Of a stretch of DNA of 64,000 nucleotides, positions 8,924 to 17,374 are shown in pieces; positions within the stretch are counted from its first letter, which is position 1; every line of letters begins with the position of its first letter. Under the pieces are notes generated by a model. The model made no database searches. It had not been told where the DNA came from and saw only the letters and a list, made by a program, of their open reading frames with translations. The position numbers and the translations under genes were made by a program. The DNA comes from RBG-16-57-11 sp964503145 (GTDB lineage: Bacteria; Chloroflexota; Anaerolineae; Anaerolineales; UBA4823): positions 70,722-134,721 of the forward strand of contig CAZCYV010000009.1 of NCBI GenBank assembly GCA_964503145.1. Direction: 5' to 3'.

Positions 8924-8956
8924 AGGTGCAACGCACTTCGCAAGTGCGTTGCACCT
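8924..8956. terminator. Second perfect hairpin in the same gap
   Basis: Perfect 15-bp inverted repeat (8924-8938 with 8942-8956) with a 3-nt loop. It begins 10 nt after the esterase stop. There is no T-run next to it, so it may act with the hairpin at 8884-8905, stabilise the 3' end of the mRNA, or be a small palindromic repeat element. Confidence 0.5.
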
Positions 8957-8965
8957 GAGCGTCCT

Positions 8966-10681
8966 CTACGGCCTGTGCGCTTCCACCCACTCCCCGGCGA
9001 TCTGCACGAACTCGCTCATGCTCAGATTCTGATCCGGGTTGCTCGGGCTGGCGCCGCGCCAGCAGTGCGGCTTGCGGAAGCCGAAATCGAACTGGATGTT
9101 CGCCGGCGGGTTGGCCGACTTGACGAACTCCCACAACAGGTAGGTGGCCTCGTTCAGATAGTACGTGTCCATCATCCCGTTGGTCACCGTGAGCTGCCCA
9201 TCCAGCAGCGGCGCCAGCGTCGCCCAATTCTGCTGAATGTAGTAGTTCAGGTCGTAGTGCTGCTTCCAGTACTCGGCCACCGAATGGTCGATCGCCCCGC
9301 TGAGCGGATCCCACACCGGCAACGGATATCCATCCGGCCCCAACGGGCTATACACCGCTTCCCAGATGTCCCACTGTCCGCCGGAGCGGTCGTTAGTGCC
9401 CATCGCCAGCTCCCAGTTGTTCTCCTGCTTGATCGTGAAGCGCAGGTTGCCGTCCGGATCGCGGGCGCTGGGGCGCTCCACCTTGATCCAATCGTAGAAG
9501 GTGTAATAGGCGTTTTCGTCCTCGTACACGTTCACCAGTTGGTGGTAATGGAAGTCCACTGCGTCGGGACACCATGCCCAGGTGCCGCCGAAGAAATCGG
9601 GGTGGAACACCTTCATCGCCAGCGCCTCCCAGCCGCCGGTAGAGCCCCCAGCCACCACCCGCGCCCACGGCTCGCGGATGATGCGGAAGTGCTCCTCAAT
9701 GTAAGGGATCAACTCGTTCATAATCGCCTGACCGTACGGCCCCACGTTGGCCGAATCGACCGAGTACGAGGTGTCGTAGTAGGGGTTGGCATCGCGGATG
9801 GTCACGGCGATGAAGCGCGGCGCGCTCTCCGAATTCCAGAAGTTGTAGAAGGAATTGCCCACGCGGAAGCCGAGCGGCGCGCTGCCGCCGGGGAAGTGCC
9901 CCTGCTGGTAGATCACCGGGTAGTACTGGTCGGGGTTCTCGTTGTAGCCCTTGGGCAGCAGGATGTTGGCCCCGATGTACATCGGCTGTCCCCAAAACTC
10001 GGACAGCACCTGGCTCTGGATCTTAATGTATTTGACCCAATCGGTGTCGCGCGGGTTGCCCTGTTGCAGCACCTCGCCCGGCTGCAGCGGCTCATCCGGC
10101 TGGATGACCTCGGTCAGGTCGAGGGTGAACCGCCCACCGCGGTTGGGGTCGATGTACAGGCGCTGCACCTGGCTGTAGGCGTTGCCGGGCGATTCCCACT
10201 GCCATTGGCCGTCGCCGGCGTCCTGGTGCATATAGACCGTGAAGCCATCCGCCCGCTGGAAGGTGGTGTACACCGTCAGGAAGGCTTGCACGGAGTACTC
10301 CCTTGCAGGCAGTTCGGCCAGTTGCGCCAGCGGATAGCCGATCACCTCGGGATCGCGATCCTTGAGCAGGATCGGCTTTTGCGGGGAGAAGCCAAACACG
10401 TTTTTGCCCCAGAAGGGCGCGCCGGTCACGTCGATCTGCTCGCGCGGCTCGCTGTCGTCGTCCTGGCTCACGATCACATACAGCCGGCCGTTGACGGGCA
10501 CTTGCAGCCCCAGCCCGGCGATTCCCTGGGCGGCTTGCTCGGTCAGGCGCACCATGAACACGAACGGCGCGCCCTTGGCGGGCAGCCCGCTGGCGCTCCC
10601 AAACGTGCTGAGCAGCAACAGCGCCGGGATCAACCCCAGGCGCATAAAGACTTTGCTGTATCGGGAAAACAGGCTGAACAT
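8966..10681 (-). CDS. Secreted alpha/beta-hydrolase, esterase D type
   Basis: A 571-residue exported hydrolase. The N-terminus is a signal peptide (GLIPALLLLSTFGSASG). Residues up to about 210 form an accessory region with no motif I recognise. The C-terminal part, from about residue 230, is an esterase D-like alpha/beta-hydrolase domain. The nucleophile elbow is VVAGGSTGGWEALAM (Ser in GxSxG), and FRKPHCWRG near the C-terminus supplies a plausible catalytic His. TAGGAG lies just before the ATG. Directly repeated 17-mers upstream (10780-10815) could be regulator sites. It likely acts on an ester in the extracytoplasmic space; the substrate is unknown. Confidence 0.8.
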   Translation of the reverse strand: MFSLFSRYSKVFMRLGLIPALLLLSTFGSASGLPAKGAPFVFMVRLTEQAAQGIAGLGLQVPVNGRLYVIVSQDDDSEPREQIDVTGAPFWGKNVFGFSPQKPILLKDRDPEVIGYPLAQLAELPAREYSVQAFLTVYTTFQRADGFTVYMHQDAGDGQWQWESPGNAYSQVQRLYIDPNRGGRFTLDLTEVIQPDEPLQPGEVLQQGNPRDTDWVKYIKIQSQVLSEFWGQPMYIGANILLPKGYNENPDQYYPVIYQQGHFPGGSAPLGFRVGNSFYNFWNSESAPRFIAVTIRDANPYYDTSYSVDSANVGPYGQAIMNELIPYIEEHFRIIREPWARVVAGGSTGGWEALAMKVFHPDFFGGTWAWCPDAVDFHYHQLVNVYEDENAYYTFYDWIKVERPSARDPDGNLRFTIKQENNWELAMGTNDRSGGQWDIWEAVYSPLGPDGYPLPVWDPLSGAIDHSVAEYWKQHYDLNYYIQQNWATLAPLLDGQLTVTNGMMDTYYLNEATYLLWEFVKSANPPANIQFDFGFRKPHCWRGASPSNPDQNLSMSEFVQIAGEWVEAHRP

Positions 10682-10696
10682 GGAATTTTCTCCTAA

Positions 10697-11009
10697 ATGC
10701 TAACGAATGACCGCAGACAGCTCTGAATCGACCGTCATTCTATTCGTGATCAGCGGGAACGGCCCTCCTTCCTTGAAAAAAACGAGTGATATTCGGAGAA
10801 ACGAGTGATATTCGGTTGATGCAGTTGGTGGAATGCCAGCGTGATGTCCGGTGACAGACAAGGATTGGACAGCCGCTTGAGACTTGCGCAGCAGCGCAGA
10901 CCTTGAGCTGCATTAATTATACATTAGAGAAATTCCCTGTCAACGACGGACTCGGGTTCGATCACTCGATTGCCCCGTTTCCCTCCAATGTTTCTCGAAC
11001 AAAGACTCT
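10697..11009. other. Intergenic region between the esterase and mtnA
   Basis: About 310 nt without a gene between divergent genes. It contains the tandem 17-bp direct repeat listed separately and a TAGAAT at 10742-10737 that could be a -10 for the esterase (no convincing -35). I looked for a SAM-type riboswitch before mtnA and see none. Confidence 0.6.
10780..10815. repeat. Two direct 17-bp repeats, possible operator
   Basis: The 17-mer AAACGAGTGATATTCGG occurs at 10780-10796 and again, exactly, at 10799-10815, a 19-bp period close to two helical turns. It lies about 100 bp upstream of the esterase start. Tandem, same-face copies are typical of regulator binding sites; the regulator is unknown. 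Confidence 0.5.
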
Positions 11010-11038
11010 TTGACAACCACGCCCTTGCATGTTAAACT
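11010..11038 (+). promoter_or_regulatory. Promoter of mtnA operon
   Basis: TTGACA at 11010-11015, a 17-nt spacer, then TAAACT at 11033-11038. Transcription would begin near 11045, only about 9 nt before the mtnA ATG, leaving no room for a normal ribosome binding site. Confidence 0.65.
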
Positions 11039-11053
11039 CAATTCGCTAAGTCC

Positions 11054-12106
11054 ATGCGCACGCTCGAATGGGTTTCAACGCACAATACGCTGGTGATGAT
11101 CGATCAGCGGCTCTTGCCGGGCGAATTTCGCCAGGTCGAGTACACCGATTATCGCCAGGTGGCCGCCGCCATCCGCGACATGGTGGTGCGCGGCGCGCCG
11201 GCCATCGGCGCTGCCGCTGCCTTTGGCCTGGCGCTGGCGGCGCGCAACTCATCCGCCTACAGCCTGGCCGGGTTGCGCGCCGACCTGGAGCAGGCTGCCG
11301 CCGTCTTGCAGGCGGCGCGCCCCACCGCGGTCAACCTGTCCTGGGCGCTGCGGCGGGTGTTGCAGCGCGCCGCAGCCTACTCCGGCGCGCCCGACGGCCT
11401 GCGGGAAGCGGTGCTGGATGAAGCCCAGCGCATCGCCGACGAAGATGTGGCCATCAACCTGGCCATGGCCCGCCACGGCGCCGACCTGATTGCCGATGGC
11501 GACACCGTGATTCACCACTGCAACACCGGCGCTCTGGCCGCCGTGGATTGGGGTACCGCTCTGGGGGTGATCCGTATGGCGCACGAGCAGGGCAAGCGCG
11601 TGCATGTGCTGGTGGACGAGACCCGCCCGCGCCTGCAAGGCGCCCGCCTGACCGCCTGGGAGCTGAGCCGCTATGGCATCTCTTACGAGATCATCGTCGA
11701 TGGCGCTGCGGGCTACTTCCTGCGCACCGGCAGGGCGCAGAAGGTGTTCTTCGGCGCCGACCGCGTGGCGGCCAACGGCGATGTGGCCAACAAGATCGGC
11801 ACCTATATGCTCGCCCTGGCCGCCCACGATAACGCCGTCCCGGCCTACGCCGTCGTGCCCACCTCCACCATCGACCTCTCCCTGGCCTCCGGCGACCAGA
11901 TTCCCATCGAAGAGCGCAGCCCGGCGGAAGTGCTCGATCTGCAGGCCGCCGGCCAGCCGGTCGCCCCGCCCGGCGCCGCCGCCCGCAACCCCGCCTTTGA
12001 TGTCACCCCGGCCCGCTTGATCTCGGCCATCGTCACCGAGAACGGCGTGGTCTTTCCCCCGTTTTCCGAGAATTTGCCCCGAGCAGTCAGCGGTAAATTG
12101 GGGTAA
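11054..12106 (+). CDS. mtnA: S-methyl-5-thioribose-1-phosphate isomerase
   Basis: A 350-residue MtnA of the methionine salvage pathway, converting methylthioribose-1-phosphate to methylthioribulose-1-phosphate. It belongs to the eIF2B-like family. Visible motifs are RGAPAIGAAAAFGLALA, HHCNTGALAAVDWGTALG with the catalytic Cys (C156), and FFGADRVAANGDVANKIGT with the catalytic Asp (D236), then PTSTIDL. The ATG at 11054 follows a good promoter at a distance that implies a nearly leaderless mRNA. A PfkB-family kinase follows after 22 nt and ahcY after that. No other mtn gene is in the window, so salvage is either completed elsewhere or truncated. Confidence 0.95.
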   Translation: MRTLEWVSTHNTLVMIDQRLLPGEFRQVEYTDYRQVAAAIRDMVVRGAPAIGAAAAFGLALAARNSSAYSLAGLRADLEQAAAVLQAARPTAVNLSWALRRVLQRAAAYSGAPDGLREAVLDEAQRIADEDVAINLAMARHGADLIADGDTVIHHCNTGALAAVDWGTALGVIRMAHEQGKRVHVLVDETRPRLQGARLTAWELSRYGISYEIIVDGAAGYFLRTGRAQKVFFGADRVAANGDVANKIGTYMLALAAHDNAVPAYAVVPTSTIDLSLASGDQIPIEERSPAEVLDLQAAGQPVAPPGAAARNPAFDVTPARLISAIVTENGVVFPPFSENLPRAVSGKLG

Positions 12107-12128
12107 AATAGCTTTTCGTGGTTCGGCT

Positions 12129-13106
12129 ATGGACATCCTGCTGACTGGCTCTGTCGCCTATGACTATCTGATGAAATTCCCCGGCTATTTCCGGGAGCAT
12201 ATCCTGCCCGACCGGCTGGATACGATCAGCCTGTCGTTTCTGGTCGAGTCGATGACCCGCCTGCGCGGCGGCGTGGCCCCTAACATCGCCTACACCCTGG
12301 CGCTGCTTGGCCAGCGCCCGCGGCTGTGGGCTGCGGTGGGCGAGGACTTTGAGGAATACCGCGCCTGGCTCGAATCCAAGGGCGTGGATACCTCCGGCGC
12401 GCGGGTGATCCCCGGCGTGTTCACCGCCTCGTTCTTCGTCAACACCGACCGCGCCAACGCTCAGATCGCCAGCTTCTACCCCGGGGCGATGGGTTACGCC
12501 GCAGAGCTTTCGCTGCGCGAGCTGGAAGACGCCGCCCCCGACCTGGTGGTGATCTCGCCCAACGACCCGGCGGCGATGCAACTGTACGTCGAAGAGTGCC
12601 GTGAGCTAGGCCTGCCCTACATCTACGACCCCAGCCAGCAGATCGTGCGCCTCACCGGCGAACAACTCTGGCGCGGCATCGAGGGCGCCCGGGCGCTATT
12701 TGTCAACGAGTACGAGTTCGCCCTGATCCAGAAGATGACCGGGCTGCGTGTGGAGCAGTTCCTGGCCGAACGGCCCGACGCCCAGATCGTGGTCACCTGC
12801 GGCGAGCGCGGCTCTTGCATCTACACCAGCCAGGATTGCTACACCATCCCCGCCTTCCCGCCGCAGCGCATCATCGATCCCACCGGCGTGGGCGACGCCT
12901 TCCGCGGCGGCTTTCTGACTGGCCTGTGTTACAACCTGGACCTGGTCACCTGCGGGCAGATAGGCGCCCTGGCGGCGACCTACTGCCTGGAGCAGCCCGG
13001 CCCGCAGGGGCATTCCTACAGCCGTCAGGAGTTCGCCGAGCGCTTCCGCTCTTTCTTCGACGACGGCGGCAAGCTGGATGTGCTGCTCGAAAACGAGTCG
13101 CCTTAG
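12129..13106 (+). CDS. PfkB-family kinase, probably adenosine kinase
   Basis: A 325-residue ribokinase-like (PfkB) protein. The second PfkB signature is DPTGVGDAFRGGFLTGL, with the catalytic Asp in GVGD; the N-terminal GSVAYDYLMKFPGYF and GGVAPNIAYTLALLG segments bind the nucleoside or sugar. PfkB kinases act on ribose, fructose, adenosine and others, and sequence alone does not settle which. Its place directly before ahcY favours adenosine, because phosphorylating adenosine pulls the reversible AhcY reaction forward. The alternative is 5-methylthioribose or another sugar, given mtnA upstream, but true MtnK belongs to a different fold. Confidence 0.8.
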   Translation: MDILLTGSVAYDYLMKFPGYFREHILPDRLDTISLSFLVESMTRLRGGVAPNIAYTLALLGQRPRLWAAVGEDFEEYRAWLESKGVDTSGARVIPGVFTASFFVNTDRANAQIASFYPGAMGYAAELSLRELEDAAPDLVVISPNDPAAMQLYVEECRELGLPYIYDPSQQIVRLTGEQLWRGIEGARALFVNEYEFALIQKMTGLRVEQFLAERPDAQIVVTCGERGSCIYTSQDCYTIPAFPPQRIIDPTGVGDAFRGGFLTGLCYNLDLVTCGQIGALAATYCLEQPGPQGHSYSRQEFAERFRSFFDDGGKLDVLLENESP

Positions 13107-13138
13107 CCGACAATATTTTTGGTTTTTGGAGAGATAGC

Positions 13139-14398
13139 ATGGAAAAACACGACATACGCGACATCAAACTGGCCGAGGGCGGCCGCCGGCGCATCGAATG
13201 GGCCGAGCGCGAGATGCCCGTCCTGCGCCTGATCCGCGAGCGCTTCACCAAAGAGCGCCCGCTGAGCGGCGTACGCATCTCCGCCTGCCTGCACGTCACC
13301 ACCGAGACCGCCAACCTGATGCACACGCTGCATCTGGGTGGCGCCGATGTGGTGCTCACCGCCTCCAACCCGCTCTCGACCCAGGATGATGTCGCCGCTT
13401 CGCTGGTATCGCACTTCGAAATCCCCACCTTTGCCATCAAGGGCGAAGACAACGTCGTTTACTACCGCCACATCCGCGCTGCCCTGGAGCACCAGCCCCA
13501 CATCACCATGGACGACGGCGCCGACCTGGTCAGCACGCTGCATAAGGAGCGCCGCGACCTGCTGCCCCAGGTGATCGGCGGCACCGAGGAGACCACCACC
13601 GGCGTGATCCGCCTGCGCGCCATGGCTGCCGACGGGGCGTTGGCCTTTCCGGTCATCGCCGTCAACGACGCCATGACCAAACACTTCTTCGACAACCGCT
13701 ACGGCACCGGCCAATCCACCATCGATGGCATCGTGCGCGCCACCAATATCTTGCTGGCGGGCAAAAACTTTGTCATCGCCGGCTATGGCTGGTGCGGCCG
13801 CGGCCTGGCGATGCGCGCCCGCGGCATGGGGGCCAACGTCATCGTCACCGAGGTCGATCCCTTGCCCGCCCTGGAAGCCGTGATGGATGGTTTCCGCGTC
13901 ATGCCGATGATCGAGGCCGCCCGCATCGGCGATATCTTCGTCACCGTCACCGGCGACATCAACGTCATCGATCGCCAGCACTTCGAGGTGATGAAAGACG
14001 GGGCGATCGTCGCCAACTCCGGCCATTTCAACGTGGAGATCAACATCCCCGCCCTGGAGGCGCTGGCCAGCGACAAGCGCCTGGTGCGCCCCTTCGTGGA
14101 GCAATATCAGCTCGCCGACGGACGGCGCATCAACCTGTTGGGTGAGGGGCGCCTGATCAACCTGGCCGCCGCCGAAGGCCACCCCGCCAGCGTGATGGAC
14201 ATGTCCTTCGCCAATCAAGCGCTCAGCCTGGAATACCTGGTCAAGAACGCCGATAAGCTGGAGAAGAAAGTTTACAGCGTGCCGGCGGAGATCGACCGCC
14301 AGATCGCCCGCCTGAAGCTGGAGGCGATGGGCGTGCAGATCGACACGCTCACCCCCGAGCAGGTGGCCTATCTCAACTCCTGGGAAGAAGGCACATAG
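13139..14398 (+). CDS. ahcY: Adenosylhomocysteinase
   Basis: A 419-residue S-adenosylhomocysteine hydrolase, splitting SAH into adenosine and homocysteine. The NAD-binding site is FVIAGYGWCGRGLAMRARGMGANV. Substrate residues are in SACLHVTTETANLM, the TGTGQS-like segment RYGTGQSTIDG and NSGHFNVEI. It is of the short form common in Chloroflexota, archaea and Thermotogae, lacking the insert of about 40 residues in many proteobacterial and plant enzymes. I chose the ATG at 13139 (with GGAGAG upstream); the frame is open farther upstream into the kinase gene. It lies 32 nt after the kinase and 3 nt before dgt. Confidence 0.96.
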   Translation: MEKHDIRDIKLAEGGRRRIEWAEREMPVLRLIRERFTKERPLSGVRISACLHVTTETANLMHTLHLGGADVVLTASNPLSTQDDVAASLVSHFEIPTFAIKGEDNVVYYRHIRAALEHQPHITMDDGADLVSTLHKERRDLLPQVIGGTEETTTGVIRLRAMAADGALAFPVIAVNDAMTKHFFDNRYGTGQSTIDGIVRATNILLAGKNFVIAGYGWCGRGLAMRARGMGANVIVTEVDPLPALEAVMDGFRVMPMIEAARIGDIFVTVTGDINVIDRQHFEVMKDGAIVANSGHFNVEINIPALEALASDKRLVRPFVEQYQLADGRRINLLGEGRLINLAAAEGHPASVMDMSFANQALSLEYLVKNADKLEKKVYSVPAEIDRQIARLKLEAMGVQIDTLTPEQVAYLNSWEEGT

Positions 14399-14401
14399 AC
14401 C

Positions 14402-15553
14402 ATGTTTTTCGACCGCGCCCAGCTCGAAGAAATCGAAGAACAGAGCCTGGCGCCATACGCCTGCCACAGTCGCCGCTCCAAGGGCCGTGAATACCCGGAA
14501 GACGAGCCGGAGTACCGCACGGCCTTTCAGCGCGACCGCGACCGCATCCTGCATACCACCGCCTTCCGCCGCCTGGAATACAAGACCCAGGTGTTCATCA
14601 ACTACGAGGGTGATTACTACCGCACGCGCCTGACGCACACCCTGGAGGTCTCGCAGCTTGGGCGCACCATCGCCCGCGCCCTGGGCGCCAACGAAGACCT
14701 GGTGGAAGCCATCTGCCTGGCGCACGACCTGGGCCACAGCGCCTTCGGCCACGCCGGAGAAGTGGCCCTGGCGCGCCTGATGAAGGACTACGGCGGCTTC
14801 GACCACAACAAGCAATCCTTGCGCATCGTCACCATCCTGGAGCGGCGCTATCCCGATTTCCCCGGCCTGAACCTGACCTGGGAATTGCGCGAGGGCATCG
14901 TCAAGCACGAATCAGAATACGATGTCGCCGACGCCAGCCAGTACAACCCGGAGCTGCGCGGCCACCTGGAGGCGCAGATCGCCAACGTCGCCGACGAACT
15001 GGCCTACACCGCCCACGACCTGGACGACGGCCTGCGCTCGGGCATGCTCACCCCGGCGATGCTCGAGGGCGTCACCTTGTGGGAGATCCTGGTCGAGAGC
15101 GTCGGCCTGGAATCGGCTGTTCTGGACGACCTGGCGCGCCACCGCCTGATCCGCCGCCTGATCGGCATGGAGGTCAGCGACCTGGTGCACACCACCCACG
15201 AGCGCCTGCGCGAAAGCCGCGTCCGCTCGGTGGAGGAGCTGCAGAGCCTGCCCTATAACATCATCAGCTACAGCGAAGACATGCACCGCCGCAACCGCCA
15301 GCTCAAGGATTTCCTCTACGCCAGGCTCTACCGCCACCCGCGGGTGGTGCGCATGCAGGTCAAGTCGGAGCGCATCATCACCGATCTGTTCAACGCTTTC
15401 CGCGCCGAGCCGGAAATCCTGCCACGCCAGTTCCAGCAGCAGGCGGAGGTCTTTGGCCTGGAGCGCGTCATCTGCGATTATATTGCCGGGATGACCGATC
15501 GTTACGCTATCGAAGAACATCAGAAGCTGTTCGATCCGCTGATCAAGCCCTGA
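14402..15553 (+). CDS. dGTPase-like deoxynucleoside triphosphate triphosphohydrolase (HD domain)
   Basis: A 383-residue HD-domain protein of the Dgt family, which converts dNTPs to deoxynucleosides and triphosphate. Metal ligands are visible as H in RLTHTLEVSQ, HD in AICLAHDLGHSAFGHAGE, and D in ANVADELAYTAHDLDDG. The N-terminal QRDRDRILHTTAFRRLEYKTQVF motif is diagnostic. Its length matches the shorter Dgt-like group rather than the 500-residue E. coli enzyme. It starts 3 nt after ahcY, so it is in the same transcript. The shared theme with its neighbours is nucleoside turnover. True substrate range is unknown. Confidence 0.92.
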   Translation: MFFDRAQLEEIEEQSLAPYACHSRRSKGREYPEDEPEYRTAFQRDRDRILHTTAFRRLEYKTQVFINYEGDYYRTRLTHTLEVSQLGRTIARALGANEDLVEAICLAHDLGHSAFGHAGEVALARLMKDYGGFDHNKQSLRIVTILERRYPDFPGLNLTWELREGIVKHESEYDVADASQYNPELRGHLEAQIANVADELAYTAHDLDDGLRSGMLTPAMLEGVTLWEILVESVGLESAVLDDLARHRLIRRLIGMEVSDLVHTTHERLRESRVRSVEELQSLPYNIISYSEDMHRRNRQLKDFLYARLYRHPRVVRMQVKSERIITDLFNAFRAEPEILPRQFQQQAEVFGLERVICDYIAGMTDRYAIEEHQKLFDPLIKP

Positions 15554-15585
15554 TCGAACGGCACTGTATCTAAGGAGGTTGGTTG

Positions 15586-16053
15586 ATGGGTGAGCCGATA
15601 TATTTGACTGCCGAGGGCGCAGAACGCCTGCGCGCCGAGTTAGCTCAGTTGAAAGGCCCAGAGCGCGAAGCCATGGCCAGGCGCCTGCGCGCCGCTGTTT
15701 CGCAGGGCGACCTTTCCGAGAACGCCGATTATCACAAGGCCAAGGAAGACCAGGCCTTTCTGGAGGGGCGCATCCAGGAGCTGGAATATCTGCTGAAAAA
15801 CGCCATCATCATCGAGGCCGGCGCCGGACGGCGCGAGCAGGTGGAGGTCGGCGCCACCGTCACCGTCCAGGAAGAAGACTATGATCCTGAGACCTACTAT
15901 ATTGTCGGCGCCAAAGAAGCCGACCCGCGCAACGGGCGCATCTCCAACGAATCGCCCATCGGCCGCGCCCTGATGGGGGCGCGCCCAGGGGATGTGGTCG
16001 TCGCCGACACCCCCGGCGGCCAGGTGCGCCTGAAGATCATCAAGATCGAATGA
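15586..16053 (+). CDS. greA: Transcript cleavage factor GreA
   Basis: A 155-residue GreA, which rescues backtracked RNA polymerase by stimulating transcript cleavage. The N-terminal coiled coil has the acidic tip in SQGDLSENADYHKAKEDQAFLEGRI, whose Asp/Glu pair reaches the polymerase active site. The C-terminal FKBP-like domain includes GRISNESPIGRALMGARPGDVV. A strong AAGGAGG ribosome binding site precedes the ATG at 15586. It is the last gene of the mtnA-greA run and is followed by an intrinsic terminator. Confidence 0.96.
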   Translation: MGEPIYLTAEGAERLRAELAQLKGPEREAMARRLRAAVSQGDLSENADYHKAKEDQAFLEGRIQELEYLLKNAIIIEAGAGRREQVEVGATVTVQEEDYDPETYYIVGAKEADPRNGRISNESPIGRALMGARPGDVVVADTPGGQVRLKIIKIE

Positions 16054-16090
16054 GGGTTCGGGGGAAGAATTCCATGGAGTGTTGAATGCA

Positions 16091-16123
16091 AAAACTGGCG
16101 GCCCGAAGGTCGCCAGTTTTTTG
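16091..16123. terminator. Bidirectional terminator between greA and a convergent gene
   Basis: Perfect 10-bp stem (16091-16100 with 16111-16120), loop of 10 nt. T-runs occur on both strands (TTTTTTG after the plus-strand stem; A-run before it), so it should stop both greA and the minus-strand gene ending at 16142. Confidence 0.85.
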
Positions 16124-16141
16124 TTCAACCCCCGTTGGGGT

Positions 16142-17122
16142 TTATTTCTGCCAGACTGCCAGCTCCAGCAACAGGTTATCGAAGACGCTCTTTGGCGGCA
16201 GGGGGCTTTTCTCGTCATAGGCCATGTTGACCACCCGCGCCACCATGGTCAGCGTCTGGGTCTCCAGCACGAATTCCTTGTCCGGCGCAGCCAGCTCCAG
16301 CTCGCCTTTGGCGCGCAGCCGCTGGCTGATGGCGCCATCGGTGTAGGCGTGCTCGCTCATCAACACTTTGGTCACCGTCTGGATGTCGTTCTTGTCGAAC
16401 AGCCAGACCTCGAAGGCGGTCACCTTCTTTGGGTCGCCCACGCCCAGGGTCTCCGAAATGCTCACCCCACACTCGCCCAGGAATTCACCGTTGGGGGCGT
16501 CGATGCTGAAGGAGTCGTCGAACAGGTCATCGCCCAGCTTGTAAGATGCCAGGAACTGCGCCACCGGCGGCGCCTGCTCGGTATCCACCGTGTAATCCGT
16601 CATGCGGGCGGCCTTGCGCGCCTCCGCCGCCTGCATCGCCGGGGTCGGCCCCAGGCTCTCCGTCCGTGGGGCGCGCCCGCGCAGCAGGAAGACCGCCCCC
16701 AGGACGATCACCACCAGCAGGATCAGGCAGACCACCCCGATCAACAGGTAGAGCCAGTTCAGCCCCTGCGCCTTGGCCGGCTGCGGGGTTAGCGCCACCA
16801 CGTTGGTGTTGAAGGAGGCGATGGCATCGTCGCTCAAGGGCGCCGGATTTTGCATCACTCGCCCCAGCGCCTCTGACCCCGCCTCGCCCAGCGCGGCGAA
16901 GCGCTCCTGGGCGGTAGCCGCGTCGCCGTTCAAGCTGTATAATTCGATGGACATGCGCAGGAACTTATCCTGCCACTCCGGGCTCAGGGCGGCGGGTGTC
17001 GCATCGACCCACTCCACTGGCCACAGCCACCAGCCCAGGATGACCAGGCCGAACAACGTTCCGATCACCAGACCGGCGATGAGCATCGCCGTGGGGTTTT
17101 TGAACAATTGCCGAATGTTCAT
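16142..17122 (-). CDS. Membrane protein of unknown function, two TM segments
   Basis: A 326-residue protein I do not recognise. The first TM helix is at about residues 12-36 (MLIAGLVIGTLFGLVILGWWLWP). An exported segment of about 100 residues follows, then a second TM helix (LNWLYLLIGVVCLILLVVIVLGAVFLL) at about 130-155, and a C-terminal soluble domain of about 160 residues with FEVWLFDKNDIQTVTKVLMSEHAY. A cytoplasmic C-terminal domain is predicted. I chose the ATG at 17122 because AGGGAG precedes it. A good promoter lies at 17261-17233. It is monocistronic, between topA and the shared terminator with greA. Confidence 0.65.
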   Translation of the reverse strand: MNIRQLFKNPTAMLIAGLVIGTLFGLVILGWWLWPVEWVDATPAALSPEWQDKFLRMSIELYSLNGDAATAQERFAALGEAGSEALGRVMQNPAPLSDDAIASFNTNVVALTPQPAKAQGLNWLYLLIGVVCLILLVVIVLGAVFLLRGRAPRTESLGPTPAMQAAEARKAARMTDYTVDTEQAPPVAQFLASYKLGDDLFDDSFSIDAPNGEFLGECGVSISETLGVGDPKKVTAFEVWLFDKNDIQTVTKVLMSEHAYTDGAISQRLRAKGELELAAPDKEFVLETQTLTMVARVVNMAYDEKSPLPPKSVFDNLLLELAVWQK

Positions 17123-17232
17123 CGTTTCACTCCCTGTTGGATTCTGATTCCTGTTCCGCAATCTGATCGCCTGTCTGGCGATGAGTTGGCCAGCGGGCGG
17201 AGCCTCCGTATGGATATCGCCTATCTGTTCTA

Positions 17233-17261
17233 ATTTTAGACCATAGTGGCAAAAAATGCAA
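17233..17261 (-). promoter_or_regulatory. Promoter of the two-TM membrane protein gene
   Basis: On the minus strand: TTGCAT (17261-17256), 17-nt spacer, TAAAAT (17238-17233). The start of transcription would be near 17226, giving a leader of about 100 nt. Confidence 0.55.
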
Positions 17262-17374
17262 CTATTTTTTCAGATTGGCCTTTCGCGGCGCTCTTTTTTT
17301 ACTGGCCGCTGGGGCTGTCGCCATGCTGGCTACATCTCATCGGGTGCAAGACTCATGCCGATTATCCAAATCGC

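Noticed and set aside
8975..10696. 573-codon plus-strand frame opposite the esterase
   Set aside because: The esterase has a signal peptide and GxSxG on the other strand; this frame shows no motif.
10697..11053. SAM or SAH riboswitch before mtnA
   Set aside because: No matching conserved core, and the promoter leaves a leader of only about 9 nt.
13103..14908. 601-codon minus-strand frame opposite ahcY and dgt
   Set aside because: Antisense to well-supported genes; composition is Gly/Val/His/Asp-rich without motifs.
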